A DNA stretch of 64,000 nt, taken from an uncultured Mobiluncus sp. (GTDB lineage Bacteria > Actinomycetota > Actinomycetes > Actinomycetales > Actinomycetaceae). The number at the start of each line of letters is the position of its first letter. The first letter of the stretch is position 1. The stretch spans positions 372,001 through 436,000 of the forward strand of contig NZ_CAMUES010000001.1 of NCBI RefSeq assembly GCF_947087965.1. Reading direction: 5' to 3'. The notes below the pieces were generated by a model. That model was not told where the DNA came from and did not search any database. It saw only the letters and a program-made list of their open reading frames with translations. This document shows positions 35,598 through 45,106 of the stretch, piece after piece. The position numbers and the translations under genes are program-made.

Positions 35598-36734
35598 ATG
35601 CAGCGCACCGTGGTAGCCCCCCATGTTACCTCCGGTTTCTCACAAGCGCGCTATCCCGCTATTGCCCGCACTTCCAGCCGGGTTTTGCTGATGATGTGGG
35701 AGGCACTGCCCGCAGAGTGTGCCGCCCGCACCAAGGCTGAGCTCGCCAACGCAAACCCAGCCAGTCCTGAGGAACCGCACTATCGTCGGTTATGCCCGAC
35801 CAGTCTGTGCCTATCGCGGTCTTTTGATAACGGTTTGACCTGGGAAGAACCGCGCACCCTGGCGGCAGGCAACCCGCAAGAATTCCTCGGGTTTCATGTC
35901 CCGTCATTCCTGCATGACTGCGTGACCGGGCGCATGTTTTGTTTCTATACCCGTTCCTTGGTGCCGGGCTGGGATCCACGCCAAGCGCAAACGGCGCTCT
36001 TTGTCGCTTGGACCGATGACGACGGCTTGACCTGGGAACATCAAGACATTACTTCCATGATTATTGCCGGACGGGATTTTACGATGGCGTATATTCCGCG
36101 CGGGCGCGGCACACAGCTGACTGCAGGGCAATGGGCGCAGCGTCTGTGCCACGCAGGTGTCATCGTGGACGAATCGGGGGATCGCAAAGCGGTGTTTATC
36201 GGTTCGGACGATCACGGTGCCAGCTGGTGGTCCTCGCCCCCGGTGGGAGCGAATGTGGATTATTGTTCGGCAGTGTCCAACAGCGACGGAACCGAAGTTA
36301 TGCTGCTGATGAAAACCCAAGGCTCGACGGTGAAAACGTGGGCAAAATCGACCGATGGCGGCCACACTTTTGGGCAACCCACCGCCGCGATGGATTCACG
36401 GCTCATCAACATCATGAGCCCGCTGGAGGAAGTGTTTCACGGCGCTTGCCCCGGCACTCCTCATGCGGACGTGTTCAGCTACATCGGAGAACGCACAGTG
36501 TGCAATGGGGATTGCACCGTGTTGATGCTGTCTACCGATGGCGCGCAGTCTTTCCGGGAGGCGGCGATTTTCGATGTGAAAACCTACGGCGCTATCGATA
36601 TCGTTTCTATGGCAGACCAGGCTAAATTCGCCATAGCTTACGAAGGACCCGATGGTGTGGTCTGTGAAATCTTGCCATTCTCCAAACTCAGCAGCATCAA
36701 AGCATTAGCGGAACAGTGGGCCCAACAAGCATGA
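35598..36734 (+). CDS. Sialidase-fold (BNR/Asp-box) protein without signal peptide
   Basis: 378-residue protein of the six-bladed propeller type. Five Asp-box motifs are visible: SFDNGLTW (75-82), TDDDGLTW (139-146), SDDHGASW (203-210), STDGGHTF (251-258) and STDGAQSF (312-319). Near the N-terminus ARYPAIAR (17-24) is like the RIP motif whose Arg binds the sialic-acid carboxylate. The remaining catalytic residues of GH33 cannot be assigned with certainty. No signal peptide or membrane anchor is present, so it should act in the cytoplasm if it is an enzyme. ATG 35598 follows AAAGG. It overlaps the helicase gene by 4 bp. Confidence 0.65.
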   Translation: MQRTVVAPHVTSGFSQARYPAIARTSSRVLLMMWEALPAECAARTKAELANANPASPEEPHYRRLCPTSLCLSRSFDNGLTWEEPRTLAAGNPQEFLGFHVPSFLHDCVTGRMFCFYTRSLVPGWDPRQAQTALFVAWTDDDGLTWEHQDITSMIIAGRDFTMAYIPRGRGTQLTAGQWAQRLCHAGVIVDESGDRKAVFIGSDDHGASWWSSPPVGANVDYCSAVSNSDGTEVMLLMKTQGSTVKTWAKSTDGGHTFGQPTAAMDSRLINIMSPLEEVFHGACPGTPHADVFSYIGERTVCNGDCTVLMLSTDGAQSFREAAIFDVKTYGAIDIVSMADQAKFAIAYEGPDGVVCEILPFSKLSSIKALAEQWAQQA

Positions 36735-39355
36735 ATGATTTGTTTTCTACCCTTGCCGAAGGTTCTGGCGGCGAGATTCCCGTGTCGGCGATTCTGCCGC
36801 GCGGGGCAGTCGCCCAGCCCGATACCCCCGACGCATCCTCCGATTTTGCGCACTGGTCCGGGGTGGATGCGGCGCGCCGCGAGGACTGGAAGTCTCGCAA
36901 AGTTGCCGCGATTGTGGAGGGTTTGAACCCGGAACAGCAAGCTGCGGTGACCCACGAGTCCGGTCCGCTCCTGGTAATGGCAGGAGCAGGTTCGGGCAAG
37001 ACCCGCGTGCTGACCCGGCGGATTGCGTGGCTGCTGGCGACCGAGCGAATCCGCCCTTGGGAAGTTCTGGCGATTACTTTCACCAACAAAGCGGCCGCGG
37101 AAATGCGTGAACGAGTCGAAGCTCTGGTCGGCAACGCCGCGAAATACATGTGGGTGTCGACATTCCACAGCGCCTGTGTGCGGATTTTGCGCTCCGAAGC
37201 TGACACCCTGGGGGTGACCCGATCCTTTTCTATCTATGACACCGCCGACACGAAAGCCCTGCTGAACCGCATCATCAAGGGCCGGGGACTGGACCCGAAA
37301 CGTTTCACCCCGAAGTCTTTTGCAGCCAAAATTTCCCAAGCCAAAAATGAACTCATCACTCCCGAAGCGTTTGCCCTAGACGCTGGTATCGACAAAATGA
37401 GTCAGCTCACGGCCGAAATCTATACCGAATATCAGCAGCTACTGCGCCGCGCCAACGCGTTCGACTTTGACGACCTGATTGCATCCACGGTCTACCTGTG
37501 GAAAGCCCATCCCGACATTTTGGCGCGCTATCGAGCGAAATTCCGTCATGTTTTAGTGGACGAATACCAGGATACGAACCCGGCGCAATATGAGTTGATT
37601 CGCTTGCTCACGGTGGGCGCGGCGGGCGATACCCAGCCACCTGCCGAACTGACGGTGGTGGGGGACTCGGACCAGTCGATTTATGCGTTCCGTGGTGCCA
37701 CAATCCGCAACATCGAAGAATTTGAGTCGGATTTCCCCGGCGCCACCACGGTTTATTTGGAACAAAACTACCGTTCGACCGGCACGATTTTGTCGGTAGC
37801 TAACGCGATTATCTCGGAAAACGAGGGGCGGCGGAAAAAGCGTCTCTGGACCGAAGCCGGACAGGGCGTGCAGGCCGTGATGTATGCGGCTGACACAGAC
37901 CGGGACGAGGCCGCTTTCATCGTCCGAGAACTGCTCACGCTGCGCCAGGAAGGCTCGTCTTGGGACGACTTTGCCGTGTTTTACCGGACCAATGCCCAGT
38001 CGCGTTCCCTGGAGGAAATGCTGACGCGGGAGGGCATCCCCTACCGGGTCGTGGGGGGCACCAAGTTCTATGACCGGCGCGAAATTAAGGACGCTATCGC
38101 TTACCTGTGTGCCGCGGCGAACCCGGCCGATGACGGCAACCTGCTGCGGGTGTTGAACGAACCAAAACGCGGCTTGGGGGACAAAGCCGTAGCGACTATT
38201 CGTGAAGTGTCGCAGCGTGAAAGCCTCGATTTTGGCCAGGCGTTGCGCCAATTCCTGCCGGGAGGAACCCATCACGGCGACTTGAGCGCGAAAGCCAGCG
38301 CGGGGATTGCTGAGTTTGTGGGCGTTTTGGAAGCGATGCGGGCTCTGGACGCGGCGGGCGCCCCGTTGGATGAAATCTTGGACACGGCCCTAGAGGACAG
38401 CGGCTATCTGCCGAAACTGCGGAAGTCTAATGACCCCCAGGACGATGCGCGGGTGGAGAACCTGGCGGAACTGCGTAACGTGGCGCAAGACTTTTCCCTT
38501 TCCGAGCCCGATGCCCGCCTGGCAGATTTCTTAGAGCGGATCTCCCTGGTGGCAGACGCGGACCAGCTCCCTGACACCGCTGCCCAGCTCGAACACCCTG
38601 CTGACCCCGCGTCCCCCGTTGCCTCGCCGGAAGTAACCCTGATGACGGTGCATACCGCCAAAGGACTGGAGTTCAACACCGTGTTCGTGACCGGGATGGA
38701 GGATGGACTGTTCCCGCACTCGCGTTCCTTGGAAAATCCCCAGGACGTGGCGGAGGAGCGTCGACTCGCTTACGTGGCGGTCACCAGGGCGCGCCAGCGG
38801 CTGTATCTGACGCGTTGCGCCGCCCGTACGGTGTTTGGTGAGACGGTAACTATGCCGGCTTCGCGTTTCTTGGATGACATCCCTGCCGAACTGGTGGATA
38901 ACCGGCGCGAAGCCACCACTGTGGACTATTTCGGCGGATTGGCGTCCCGTGGCTACGGTGAACCGACCAGCTCCGCCTATGGTTACGGTGGCCGTGGGGG
39001 AGCTGCGGGTGGCTACGGCACTTACCGTGGTGGTCGGGGACCGTCCGGGTCTCGAGGGTCGAGCTCTGCGGGTGGTGGCAAGTTCGCCAACTCCCGGATT
39101 GGGCTCACCACGGCGCGCGACTTGGTCGGCGGTAAAGGCTCGGCAGCCGCACCGGCGAAAAAGGCGAAAGCGAAGCCGGCAGGCACAATCCCCGAACTTC
39201 ACGTGGGCCAGCGAGTCCGCCACGACATTTACGGTGAGGGCAAGGTTACCGGCTTGGAGGGTCAAGGCAAAGGCACCATCGCCACCGTGAAGTTCCGCAC
39301 GGGCACCGCTAAACGGCTGCTGTTGAACTTTGCGCCGCTCACTCCAGTCGATTAA
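36731..39355 (+). CDS. pcrA: ATP-dependent DNA helicase, UvrD/PcrA type
   Basis: 874-residue superfamily 1A helicase. Motifs: GAGSGKTRVLTRRIAWLL (Walker A), ITFTNKAAAEMRERV, VDEYQDTN (Walker B), GDSDQSIYAFRGA, NYRSTGTIL, and VMTVHTAKGLEF-like LMTVHTAKGLEFNTVF and YVAVTRARQRLYLTR. The C-terminal part has a Gly/Tyr-rich linker, then a Tudor-like domain (VGQRVRHDIYGEGKVTGLEG) that binds RNA polymerase in PcrA. ATG 36731 overlaps the preceding stop (ATGA); GTG 36716 is an alternative. It works in nucleotide-excision repair and fork clearance. Confidence 0.93.
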   Translation: MNDLFSTLAEGSGGEIPVSAILPRGAVAQPDTPDASSDFAHWSGVDAARREDWKSRKVAAIVEGLNPEQQAAVTHESGPLLVMAGAGSGKTRVLTRRIAWLLATERIRPWEVLAITFTNKAAAEMRERVEALVGNAAKYMWVSTFHSACVRILRSEADTLGVTRSFSIYDTADTKALLNRIIKGRGLDPKRFTPKSFAAKISQAKNELITPEAFALDAGIDKMSQLTAEIYTEYQQLLRRANAFDFDDLIASTVYLWKAHPDILARYRAKFRHVLVDEYQDTNPAQYELIRLLTVGAAGDTQPPAELTVVGDSDQSIYAFRGATIRNIEEFESDFPGATTVYLEQNYRSTGTILSVANAIISENEGRRKKRLWTEAGQGVQAVMYAADTDRDEAAFIVRELLTLRQEGSSWDDFAVFYRTNAQSRSLEEMLTREGIPYRVVGGTKFYDRREIKDAIAYLCAAANPADDGNLLRVLNEPKRGLGDKAVATIREVSQRESLDFGQALRQFLPGGTHHGDLSAKASAGIAEFVGVLEAMRALDAAGAPLDEILDTALEDSGYLPKLRKSNDPQDDARVENLAELRNVAQDFSLSEPDARLADFLERISLVADADQLPDTAAQLEHPADPASPVASPEVTLMTVHTAKGLEFNTVFVTGMEDGLFPHSRSLENPQDVAEERRLAYVAVTRARQRLYLTRCAARTVFGETVTMPASRFLDDIPAELVDNRREATTVDYFGGLASRGYGEPTSSAYGYGGRGGAAGGYGTYRGGRGPSGSRGSSSAGGGKFANSRIGLTTARDLVGGKGSAAAPAKKAKAKPAGTIPELHVGQRVRHDIYGEGKVTGLEGQGKGTIATVKFRTGTAKRLLLNFAPLTPVD

Positions 39356-39361
39356 ACGCTA

Positions 39362-39386
39362 CAGACCGGCGGATGTGGCCGGTCTG
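39362..39386. terminator. Bidirectional hairpin between convergent pcrA and ppk2
   Basis: Perfect 9-bp stem CAGACCGGC (39362-39370) / GCCGGTCTG (39378-39386) with a 7-nt loop in the 44-bp gap between the two converging stops. U-runs are poor on both strands. Confidence 0.55.
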
Positions 39387-39399
39387 CAACGCAATTGAG

Positions 39400-40386
39400 C
39401 TACTTCTTCTTTTTCTTCTTTTTCTTTTTCTTGGGCTTGTCGCCAGCGTCGCCCTCGCAATTTCCGTCGGTCGGCAATTGTATCTCTGCCGGCAAAGCGT
39501 CCAACGTCACAAACGGAATCTCCCCGTCTTTGGCGCGGCTCACCACTTCGGCGGCATGATTAGGCACGGAACGAACCGTATCGAACGATGTGCGCACGTA
39601 CCCGCTCGAGGGCGGACGCTCGGGCAAGGTAATGGGGGCGGTATCGCTGGGCAAATCCGTATAGGGAATGGTGGACAAGAAGTGGGCAATCATATTGAGC
39701 CGCGCGGCTTTCTTAGAGTCCGAAGACACCTGATACCACGGGCATTCCGTCGTGTCGGTATGCACCAGCATCTCGTCTTTTGCCCGCGAATAGTCCTCCC
39801 ACCGGGTAATCGATTCCAAGTCCATGGGGGACAGTTTCCATTGGCGCAAGGGATCGTGCAAACGCCGGGAAAACCGTTCGTACTGCACTTTGTCGGACAC
39901 TGAGAACCAGTATTTGCGCAACATGATGCCGTCCTCGACCAGCATTCGTTCAAAAGTCGGGCACTGCTGCATAAACTTTTGTACCTGAATCGGGGTGGCG
40001 AACCCCATGACTTTCTCAACCCCGGCACGGTTGTACCAGGAACGGTCAAAAATTACGATTTCTCCGGCCGCGGGCAGGTGGGATATGTAGCGCTGGAAAT
40101 ACCACTGGGTTTTCTCGCGTTCTGTAGGGGTGGGCAGCGCCACGACCCGGGCGACACGCGGTGAAAGGTACTCGGTCAGCCGTTTGATGGTGCCGCCTTT
40201 TCCGGCGGCATCGCGGCCTTCGAAGATGACCACGATTCGGGCTCCGGTCTGTTTCACCCACCGCTGCAGCTTTGCCAGCTCGGTTTGCAGCCGATATAGC
40301 TCAGTTTCATAGATTTTATTGGGAACCTTGAGGGGTGGTTCCGGTCTGGTTATCGACTCTTTCCCCGGATTGCCGTGGTCTTGCAT
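39400..40386 (-). CDS. ppk2: Polyphosphate kinase 2 family protein
   Basis: 328-residue enzyme of the PPK2 class I type. It uses polyphosphate to phosphorylate nucleoside diphosphates, or the reverse. Visible are Walker A FEGRDAAGKGGTIKRL, the Walker B-like FDRSWYNRAGVEKVMGF and the lid region YWFSVSDKVQYERFSRRL, with DPLRQWKLSPMD. The protein ends in KPKKKKKKKKKK, an unusual poly-lysine tail encoded by an A-rich tract at the very 3' end; it may bind polyphosphate. ATG 40386 is chosen for AAAGGAG 7 nt upstream. Confidence 0.92.
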   Translation of the reverse strand: MQDHGNPGKESITRPEPPLKVPNKIYETELYRLQTELAKLQRWVKQTGARIVVIFEGRDAAGKGGTIKRLTEYLSPRVARVVALPTPTEREKTQWYFQRYISHLPAAGEIVIFDRSWYNRAGVEKVMGFATPIQVQKFMQQCPTFERMLVEDGIMLRKYWFSVSDKVQYERFSRRLHDPLRQWKLSPMDLESITRWEDYSRAKDEMLVHTDTTECPWYQVSSDSKKAARLNMIAHFLSTIPYTDLPSDTAPITLPERPPSSGYVRTSFDTVRSVPNHAAEVVSRAKDGEIPFVTLDALPAEIQLPTDGNCEGDAGDKPKKKKKKKKKK

Positions 40387-40500
40387 GGCGATGCTCCTTT
40401 GCTCCGCTAACGTCCCAAAAAGACACGCTTCCAGCATAGACGCATTTTTCGCGGCTGGTCCGGAGTTATCGGGGTGGAAAATTTGTTTTTTTTCGATACA

Positions 40501-40535
40501 CTAGAAATATCTCGATGTCGAGACATAATTTCTAG
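40501..40535 (+). promoter_or_regulatory. sucC promoter with nested palindromic operator
   Basis: The core palindrome CTCGATGTCGAG (40511-40522) sits directly before the -10 CATAAT (40524-40529), in the position of the promoter spacer. Outer arms CTAGAAAT (40501-40508) and ATTTCTAG (40528-40535) form a larger inverted repeat. The same layout occurs before icd, so a common repressor is likely. Confidence 0.65.
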
Positions 40536-40550
40536 AGCGAAAGGAACAGC

Positions 40551-41711
40551 GTGGACCTCTACGAGTACCAGGCGCGTGACCTGTTTGATAAGCATGGAGT
40601 CCCGGTTTTGCCGGGCAAAGTCGCAAGCACTGTGGAGGAGGCCAAGGCTGCTTTCACTGCCTTGGGTGCTCCGCTGGCAGTAGTAAAAGCCCAGGTTAAG
40701 ACCGGTGGTCGCGGTAAGGCTGGCGGTGTTAAGCTGGCTCGCAGCGCGGAGGAAGCCGAAGCTAACGCCCAGGCGATTTTGGGTATGGACATTAAAGGCC
40801 ACACTGTTTACCGCGTGATGGTGGCGGCTGGTGCCGACATCGACCGGGAGTTCTACTTCTCGATTCTGCTTGACCGTGCTAACCGCCAAAACCTGGCGAT
40901 GTGCTCGGTTGAAGGCGGCATGGAAATCGAACAGCTCGCCAAAGAAAAGCCCGAAGCGCTGGCGAAGGTGCCGATTCCCGCTTCTGGCATGGACGAGGCC
41001 GTGGCTCGCCAGATTGCCGACGAAGCTGGATTCGACCCGCAGACCGCCGCGAAGGTCGTCCCGGTATTCCTGAAATTGTGGGATGTCTACACCGGCGAGG
41101 ACGCCACCCTGGTGGAGGTAAACCCGCTGGTGGCAACGCAACAGGGCGACATCATCGCCTTGGACGGCAAGGTCACTTTGGATGACAACGCCCGCTACCG
41201 TCACCCCGAACACGCTGAACTGGTCGACCACAAGGCGGCTGACGAGCGCGAACTCAAGGCGCAGGAGGCCGGGCTGAACTACGTTCGTCTGGAAGGCCAG
41301 GTCGGCATTATTGGTAACGGTGCTGGTCTGGTTATGTCCACCCTGGACGTGGTGGCTTACGCCGGGGAAAAGTACGGGACAAAGCCCGCAAACTTCCTGG
41401 ACATCGGCGGGGGCGCCTCGGCCGAGGTGATGGCAAAAGGTCTGGATGTGATTCTGACCGACCCGCAGGTCAAATCCTGTTTCGTCAATGTCTTCGGCGG
41501 TATCACTGCGTGCGATGAGGTCGCAAACGGCATTATCGGCGCGCTCCAGATTCTCGGCGACCAGGCGACGAAACCCCTGGTGGTGCGCTTGGACGGCAAC
41601 AAGGTCGAGGAGGGGCGTGCGATTCTGAAAGCCGCCAATCACCCCTTGGTCACCATGATGGAAACGATGGACGAAGCCGCCGACAAGGCTGCACAGCTGG
41701 CCGCGAAGTAA
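40551..41711 (+). CDS. sucC: Succinate-CoA ligase (ADP-forming) beta subunit
   Basis: 386-residue ATP-grasp subunit that gives nucleotide specificity and holds the CoA/succinate site with SucD, in the TCA cycle. Motifs: [16 protein letters not shown] [36 protein letters not shown], and [26 protein letters not shown] [21 protein letters not shown]. Start GTG 40551 with GAAAGGA upstream. sucD follows 15 bp later. Confidence 0.97.
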   Translation: MDLYEYQARDLFDKHGVPVLPGKVASTVEEAKAAFTALGAPLAVVKAQVKTGGRGKAGGVKLARSAEEAEANAQAILGMDIKGHTVYRVMVAAGADIDREFYFSILLDRANRQNLAMCSVEGGMEIEQLAKEKPEALAKVPIPASGMDEAVARQIADEAGFDPQTAAKVVPVFLKLWDVYTGEDATLVEVNPLVATQQGDIIALDGKVTLDDNARYRHPEHAELVDHKAADERELKAQEAGLNYVRLEGQVGIIGNGAGLVMSTLDVVAYAGEKYGTKPANFLDIGGGASAEVMAKGLDVILTDPQVKSCFVNVFGGITACDEVANGIIGALQILGDQATKPLVVRLDGNKVEEGRAILKAANHPLVTMMETMDEAADKAAQLAAK

Positions 41712-41726
41712 AGGAGAAGCACCACA

Positions 41727-42650
41727 ATGTCGATTTTTCTTGATGAAAACTCCAAAGTAATTGTCCAGGGCATGACCGGTTCGGAAGGCCGCAAGCACAC
41801 GACTCGGATGCTCGCCTACGGCACCAAAGTGGTCGCCGGCACGAACCCGAAAAAGGCCGGAACCGCCGTCGAATTCGACGTCGTTCCCTATGGTCCGCTG
41901 GCTGACTCGGTCCAGGGCGGTACCGTCAGCGTCCCGGTGTATGGCACGGTTGCCGATGCCAAGGCCGCTACCGGTGCGAACACTTCGGTCATCTTTGTGC
42001 CCCCGGCGGGTGCGAAAGGTGCCATCATCGAAGCTGTGGATGCCGGCATGGAGCTGGTGGTGGTCATCACTGAGCACATTCCCGTCCAGGACACGAATGC
42101 CGCCTTTGCCTACGCGAAGTCTCACGGGGTGCGCATGATTGGCCCGAACTGCCCCGGTATCATCAGCCCCGGCAAGTCTAACGTCGGCATCACCCCCGGC
42201 GACATCACCCCGCGCGGCAAGCTCGGCTTGGTGTCCAAGTCCGGCACGCTGACCTACCAGATGATGTACGAGCTGCGTGACCTGGGGTTCACTACCTGCA
42301 TCGGCATCGGCGGGGACCCGATTATCGGCACGACCCACATCGACGCCCTCGAGGCTTTTGAGCAGGATCCTGAGACTGAACTGATTGTGATGATTGGCGA
42401 AATCGGTGGCGACGCCGAGGAACGCGCAGCTGCCTACATCAAAGAGCACGTCACCAAGCCCGTAGTGGGTTACGTGGCGGGCTTCACCGCACCCGAAGGC
42501 AAGACCATGGGTCACGCGGGCGCTATCGTCTCCGGTTCCTCCGGCACCGCGGCTGCAAAGAAAGAAGCCCTCGAGGCTGTGGGGGTGCGCGTCGGCAAGA
42601 CTCCGAGCGAAACCGCGCGCATTGCCCGCGAAATCATGCAGAGCAAATAG
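41727..42650 (+). CDS. sucD: Succinate-CoA ligase alpha subunit
   Basis: 307-residue CoA-binding subunit. N-terminal Rossmann CoA-binding domain ([32 protein letters not shown]), then the ligase domain with the active-site histidine region [23 protein letters not shown]; the His in MGHAGA is phosphorylated in catalysis. ATG 41727 after AAAGGAGAA. A strong terminator follows. Confidence 0.97.
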   Translation: MSIFLDENSKVIVQGMTGSEGRKHTTRMLAYGTKVVAGTNPKKAGTAVEFDVVPYGPLADSVQGGTVSVPVYGTVADAKAATGANTSVIFVPPAGAKGAIIEAVDAGMELVVVITEHIPVQDTNAAFAYAKSHGVRMIGPNCPGIISPGKSNVGITPGDITPRGKLGLVSKSGTLTYQMMYELRDLGFTTCIGIGGDPIIGTTHIDALEAFEQDPETELIVMIGEIGGDAEERAAAYIKEHVTKPVVGYVAGFTAPEGKTMGHAGAIVSGSSGTAAAKKEALEAVGVRVGKTPSETARIAREIMQSK

Positions 42651-42670
42651 TTTTTCCTAGTTCTCTACAC

Positions 42671-42710
42671 GGGCGCGGTCGGAACTGAGGTTTCGGCCGT
42701 GCCCTTTTTT
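42671..42710 (+). terminator. Intrinsic terminator of sucCD
   Basis: 14-bp stem (42671-42684 with 42691-42704, a few G-T pairs) and loop CTGAGG, ending in TTTTTT. A textbook terminator. Confidence 0.9.
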
Positions 42711-42747
42711 GACTGATTGCCCGGGTGCTCCGGCAGGGGTTGTTTTC

Positions 42748-42794
42748 AAATCGGGGTTGGTGGTTATATAGGCCAGCAACGTCGATTTAATCGC
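42748..42794. repeat. Dispersed palindromic intergenic repeat, copy 1
   Basis: 47 bp differing at 4 positions from 57489-57535. It contains AAATCGGGGTTGGTGG, a TATATAG centre, CCAGCAAC and CGATTTAATCGC. Here the right arm has GTCG where copy 2 has CCCC, so the hairpin is less perfect. It lies between the sucCD terminator and DUF6350. The rest of the 281-bp gap shows only a TATACT box (42883-42888) that may serve the next gene. Confidence 0.75.
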
Positions 42795-42931
42795 GAATTT
42801 CTATCGCTCAAGCCGAAACCCTGTCTTGCCTTCGTGGGTGACCTCTTCGGTGTGGCAAGTCCGCGCGGTTCTGTGGGTTTTCTATACTTAGGTGGGACGA
42901 GGCGCGGCTCACGGCGCCGGGGAGGAGAGTT

Positions 42932-44350
42932 ATGGACGCACGGTCTAACCGTCCTGGTCAGCGTCCCCCGACTCGTCCGGGGAGGCGTCAGCGTCGCGTC
43001 AACACCGCTCCTGACGGCCAATCTCTGCCGACCGAGCCCAGCGAGGAACGCACAGGTTCGCCCGCGTCCCTGACCGGCGCCGGTTCCGCGGGACTGAACG
43101 CGACAAAACGTTTTCGCCGCTTCGATTTCCGCTCTGTTTTCCGTTCCGTATTCCGCAAACCTACCCGCGACGAACTGTTCCCTGCCGGAACTTGGCGCTC
43201 CCTGTGGCTGGGATTCCAGACTTGGGCGATCAGCTGGGCAGTGCTGGTGCTTCTGGCGATTGCGGTGTGGATACCCACAGCTACCACACCTTCCGAAGAA
43301 GGTACGAAGTGGAGCGATGCCCTGGCGGTGGGCAACGCTATTTTTGCTGCCGCATTCCGCGCCGAGTTTTTCAGCGAAACGATGCGTTTCTCCCTCACTC
43401 CGTGGGGACTCACCCTGCTGATTGGGCTGATGCTGGCAGCGAGTTTGCGGGCGGCAAAACCGCCGAACGCCGCGGCTTTGGCGTGGGGTCTGTTGGCCTT
43501 CCTGGTTCCGTGCTGGGTGTGCCTGGGGTTTGCCGCGGTTTCCCTGGTGGTGTGGCGTGCGGTCATTTTTTCGCTATTTTTCGCAGTAATAGTGTTCTTT
43601 GCTGTGGCCAGACATCTAATCTGGTGGAATGTGACCGCGTTCTTTCCTGAGGGTGAGCCGTGGCCGTGGCTGAGTTTGGCGAGCCGCTGCCTGCGGGTAC
43701 TCGCTGTAGGCGGCGCGGCGCTTTCCGCAGTTTTCCTGGTTACGGCCATGTTTACCGGCTGGGAGCAAATGCGCACCATCTGGATTGGACTGAAACCGGA
43801 CGCGCTCGGTTCCGTGGCGATGGTACTGGTCATCCTTGCTTACCTGCCGACTTTGCTGGTGTGGAGTGCCGCGTGGATCACCGGTCCGGGCATCAGTCTG
43901 GGGCAAGGGACAGTGTTTTCTCCCGGCCAGGTCATTGGGGGCGACTTGCCGCCGGTGCCGGTGTTGGCGTGGCTGCCGGATATGCCGGTAGGGTGGTGGC
44001 CTCTGATTTTCCCGGTGGTACTAGCGATTGGCTTGGGTCTTTACCTTGGTGGACGTCATCAGCTCGGACTGGCTGACACCGCGTTGTCTCTGGCCCTGTT
44101 CCTGGCGGGATTGCTGCTGGGTGGGCTGCTCATCGTGTGGTTTGTCAGCGGTTCACTAGGGCCGGGCCGCCTGGTTAACGTGGGTCCTCTCGGCTCGACC
44201 CTCTACGCGGGGGTACTGGCTTGGGGGGTGCCTTTCGTGGTGACCGCCCTGCTGAATCATCCGTGGACGCGCGAAGCAACCCGGCGGTTCGCGGTGCGGG
44301 TTTCGGGCAAGAATCCGGAGGCCCTTCCCACTGCTAGAATCGACTTATGA
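42932..44350 (+). CDS. DUF6350 family multi-pass membrane protein
   Basis: 472 residues: a basic, Pro/Arg-rich cytosolic N-terminus of about 75 residues, then about ten membrane helices rich in Leu, Val and Trp. Actinobacteria commonly encode a DUF6350 membrane protein just before purN and purH, and this gene has that location and shape. No function is established. ATG 42932 follows GGGGAGGAGA. The TGA overlaps the ATG of purN (ATGA), so the two are translationally coupled. Confidence 0.8.
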   Translation: MDARSNRPGQRPPTRPGRRQRRVNTAPDGQSLPTEPSEERTGSPASLTGAGSAGLNATKRFRRFDFRSVFRSVFRKPTRDELFPAGTWRSLWLGFQTWAISWAVLVLLAIAVWIPTATTPSEEGTKWSDALAVGNAIFAAAFRAEFFSETMRFSLTPWGLTLLIGLMLAASLRAAKPPNAAALAWGLLAFLVPCWVCLGFAAVSLVVWRAVIFSLFFAVIVFFAVARHLIWWNVTAFFPEGEPWPWLSLASRCLRVLAVGGAALSAVFLVTAMFTGWEQMRTIWIGLKPDALGSVAMVLVILAYLPTLLVWSAAWITGPGISLGQGTVFSPGQVIGGDLPPVPVLAWLPDMPVGWWPLIFPVVLAIGLGLYLGGRHQLGLADTALSLALFLAGLLLGGLLIVWFVSGSLGPGRLVNVGPLGSTLYAGVLAWGVPFVVTALLNHPWTREATRRFAVRVSGKNPEALPTARIDL

Positions 44351-44991
44351 CGAAGCGAGTCTTAACGCTGCCCGGTGACCGCCCCTCCCGCCTGGTGGTG
44401 CTAATTTCCGGGGAAGGTTCTAATCTTCAGGCGCTCTACAAAGCGACCGCGAACCCCGCTTACGGCGCGGAAATAGTGGGGATCGTTTCCGACCGGGAAA
44501 CAGCCGGGGGCTTGCAATGGGCACAATCGCAAGGGATTCCCACTGCCACGGTTTGTTTAGGGGACTTTCCCGATCGGGAAGCCTGGGATAGCGCGCTGAC
44601 GGTAGCAGTGCAGTCCTGGGAACCAGATTTAATCGTCAGCGCCGGATTCCTAAAAATTTTGGGTCCTAAATTCTTAGCTCAGTGGCCCTCCCGCGTGGTT
44701 AACACCCACAATTCGTTGCTGCCCTCGTTCGTGGGCATTCACGGACCGCGCGATGCGCTGCGAGCCGGAGTGAAACTGGCGGGGGCGACGCTGTTCATCG
44801 TCGATCCGGGCATGGACACCGGCCCAATCTTGGCCCAGGTGGCGGTTCCGGTCCACGACGATGATGACCTCGATTCGTTGACTGAGAGAATCAAAGTCGC
44901 CGAACGTGCCCAGTTAGTCGACAGCATCGGCAGGATGGTGCAGCACGGCTGGTGGATTGACGAAGTTCGTGCCGGTTTTGAAAGTGACTAG
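44347..44991 (+). CDS. purN: Phosphoribosylglycinamide formyltransferase
   Basis: 214-residue folate-dependent enzyme of purine synthesis that formylates GAR. Visible: VLISGEGSNLQAL, IVSDRETAGGL, LIVSAGFLKILGP and VVNTHNSLLPSF, where Asn and His of N-T-H are catalytic; the usual NIHPSLLP has Asn in place of Pro here. VDPGMDTGPILAQ carries the catalytic Asp. The N-terminus is extended by about 12 residues. It is coupled to the DUF6350 gene and followed by purH after 115 bp. Confidence 0.95.
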   Translation: MTKRVLTLPGDRPSRLVVLISGEGSNLQALYKATANPAYGAEIVGIVSDRETAGGLQWAQSQGIPTATVCLGDFPDREAWDSALTVAVQSWEPDLIVSAGFLKILGPKFLAQWPSRVVNTHNSLLPSFVGIHGPRDALRAGVKLAGATLFIVDPGMDTGPILAQVAVPVHDDDDLDSLTERIKVAERAQLVDSIGRMVQHGWWIDEVRAGFESD

Positions 44992-45106
44992 GATTGAACC
45001 GTGAGGCTTATTTTGCGGCACCGCGGTTGCGGCTCCCGACAGAGGCTCGAATAACTGTTGATTTTTATGTAAAAACGATAAACCTGATGAAGGAAGGCAA
45101 AGCAAG

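Noticed and set aside
40407..42515. Open reverse-strand frame of about 700 codons opposite sucCD
   Set aside because: It is the mirror of two well-conserved genes; the codon bias of GC-richer DNA keeps the antisense frame open. The translation is rich in His and Arg and shows no domain.
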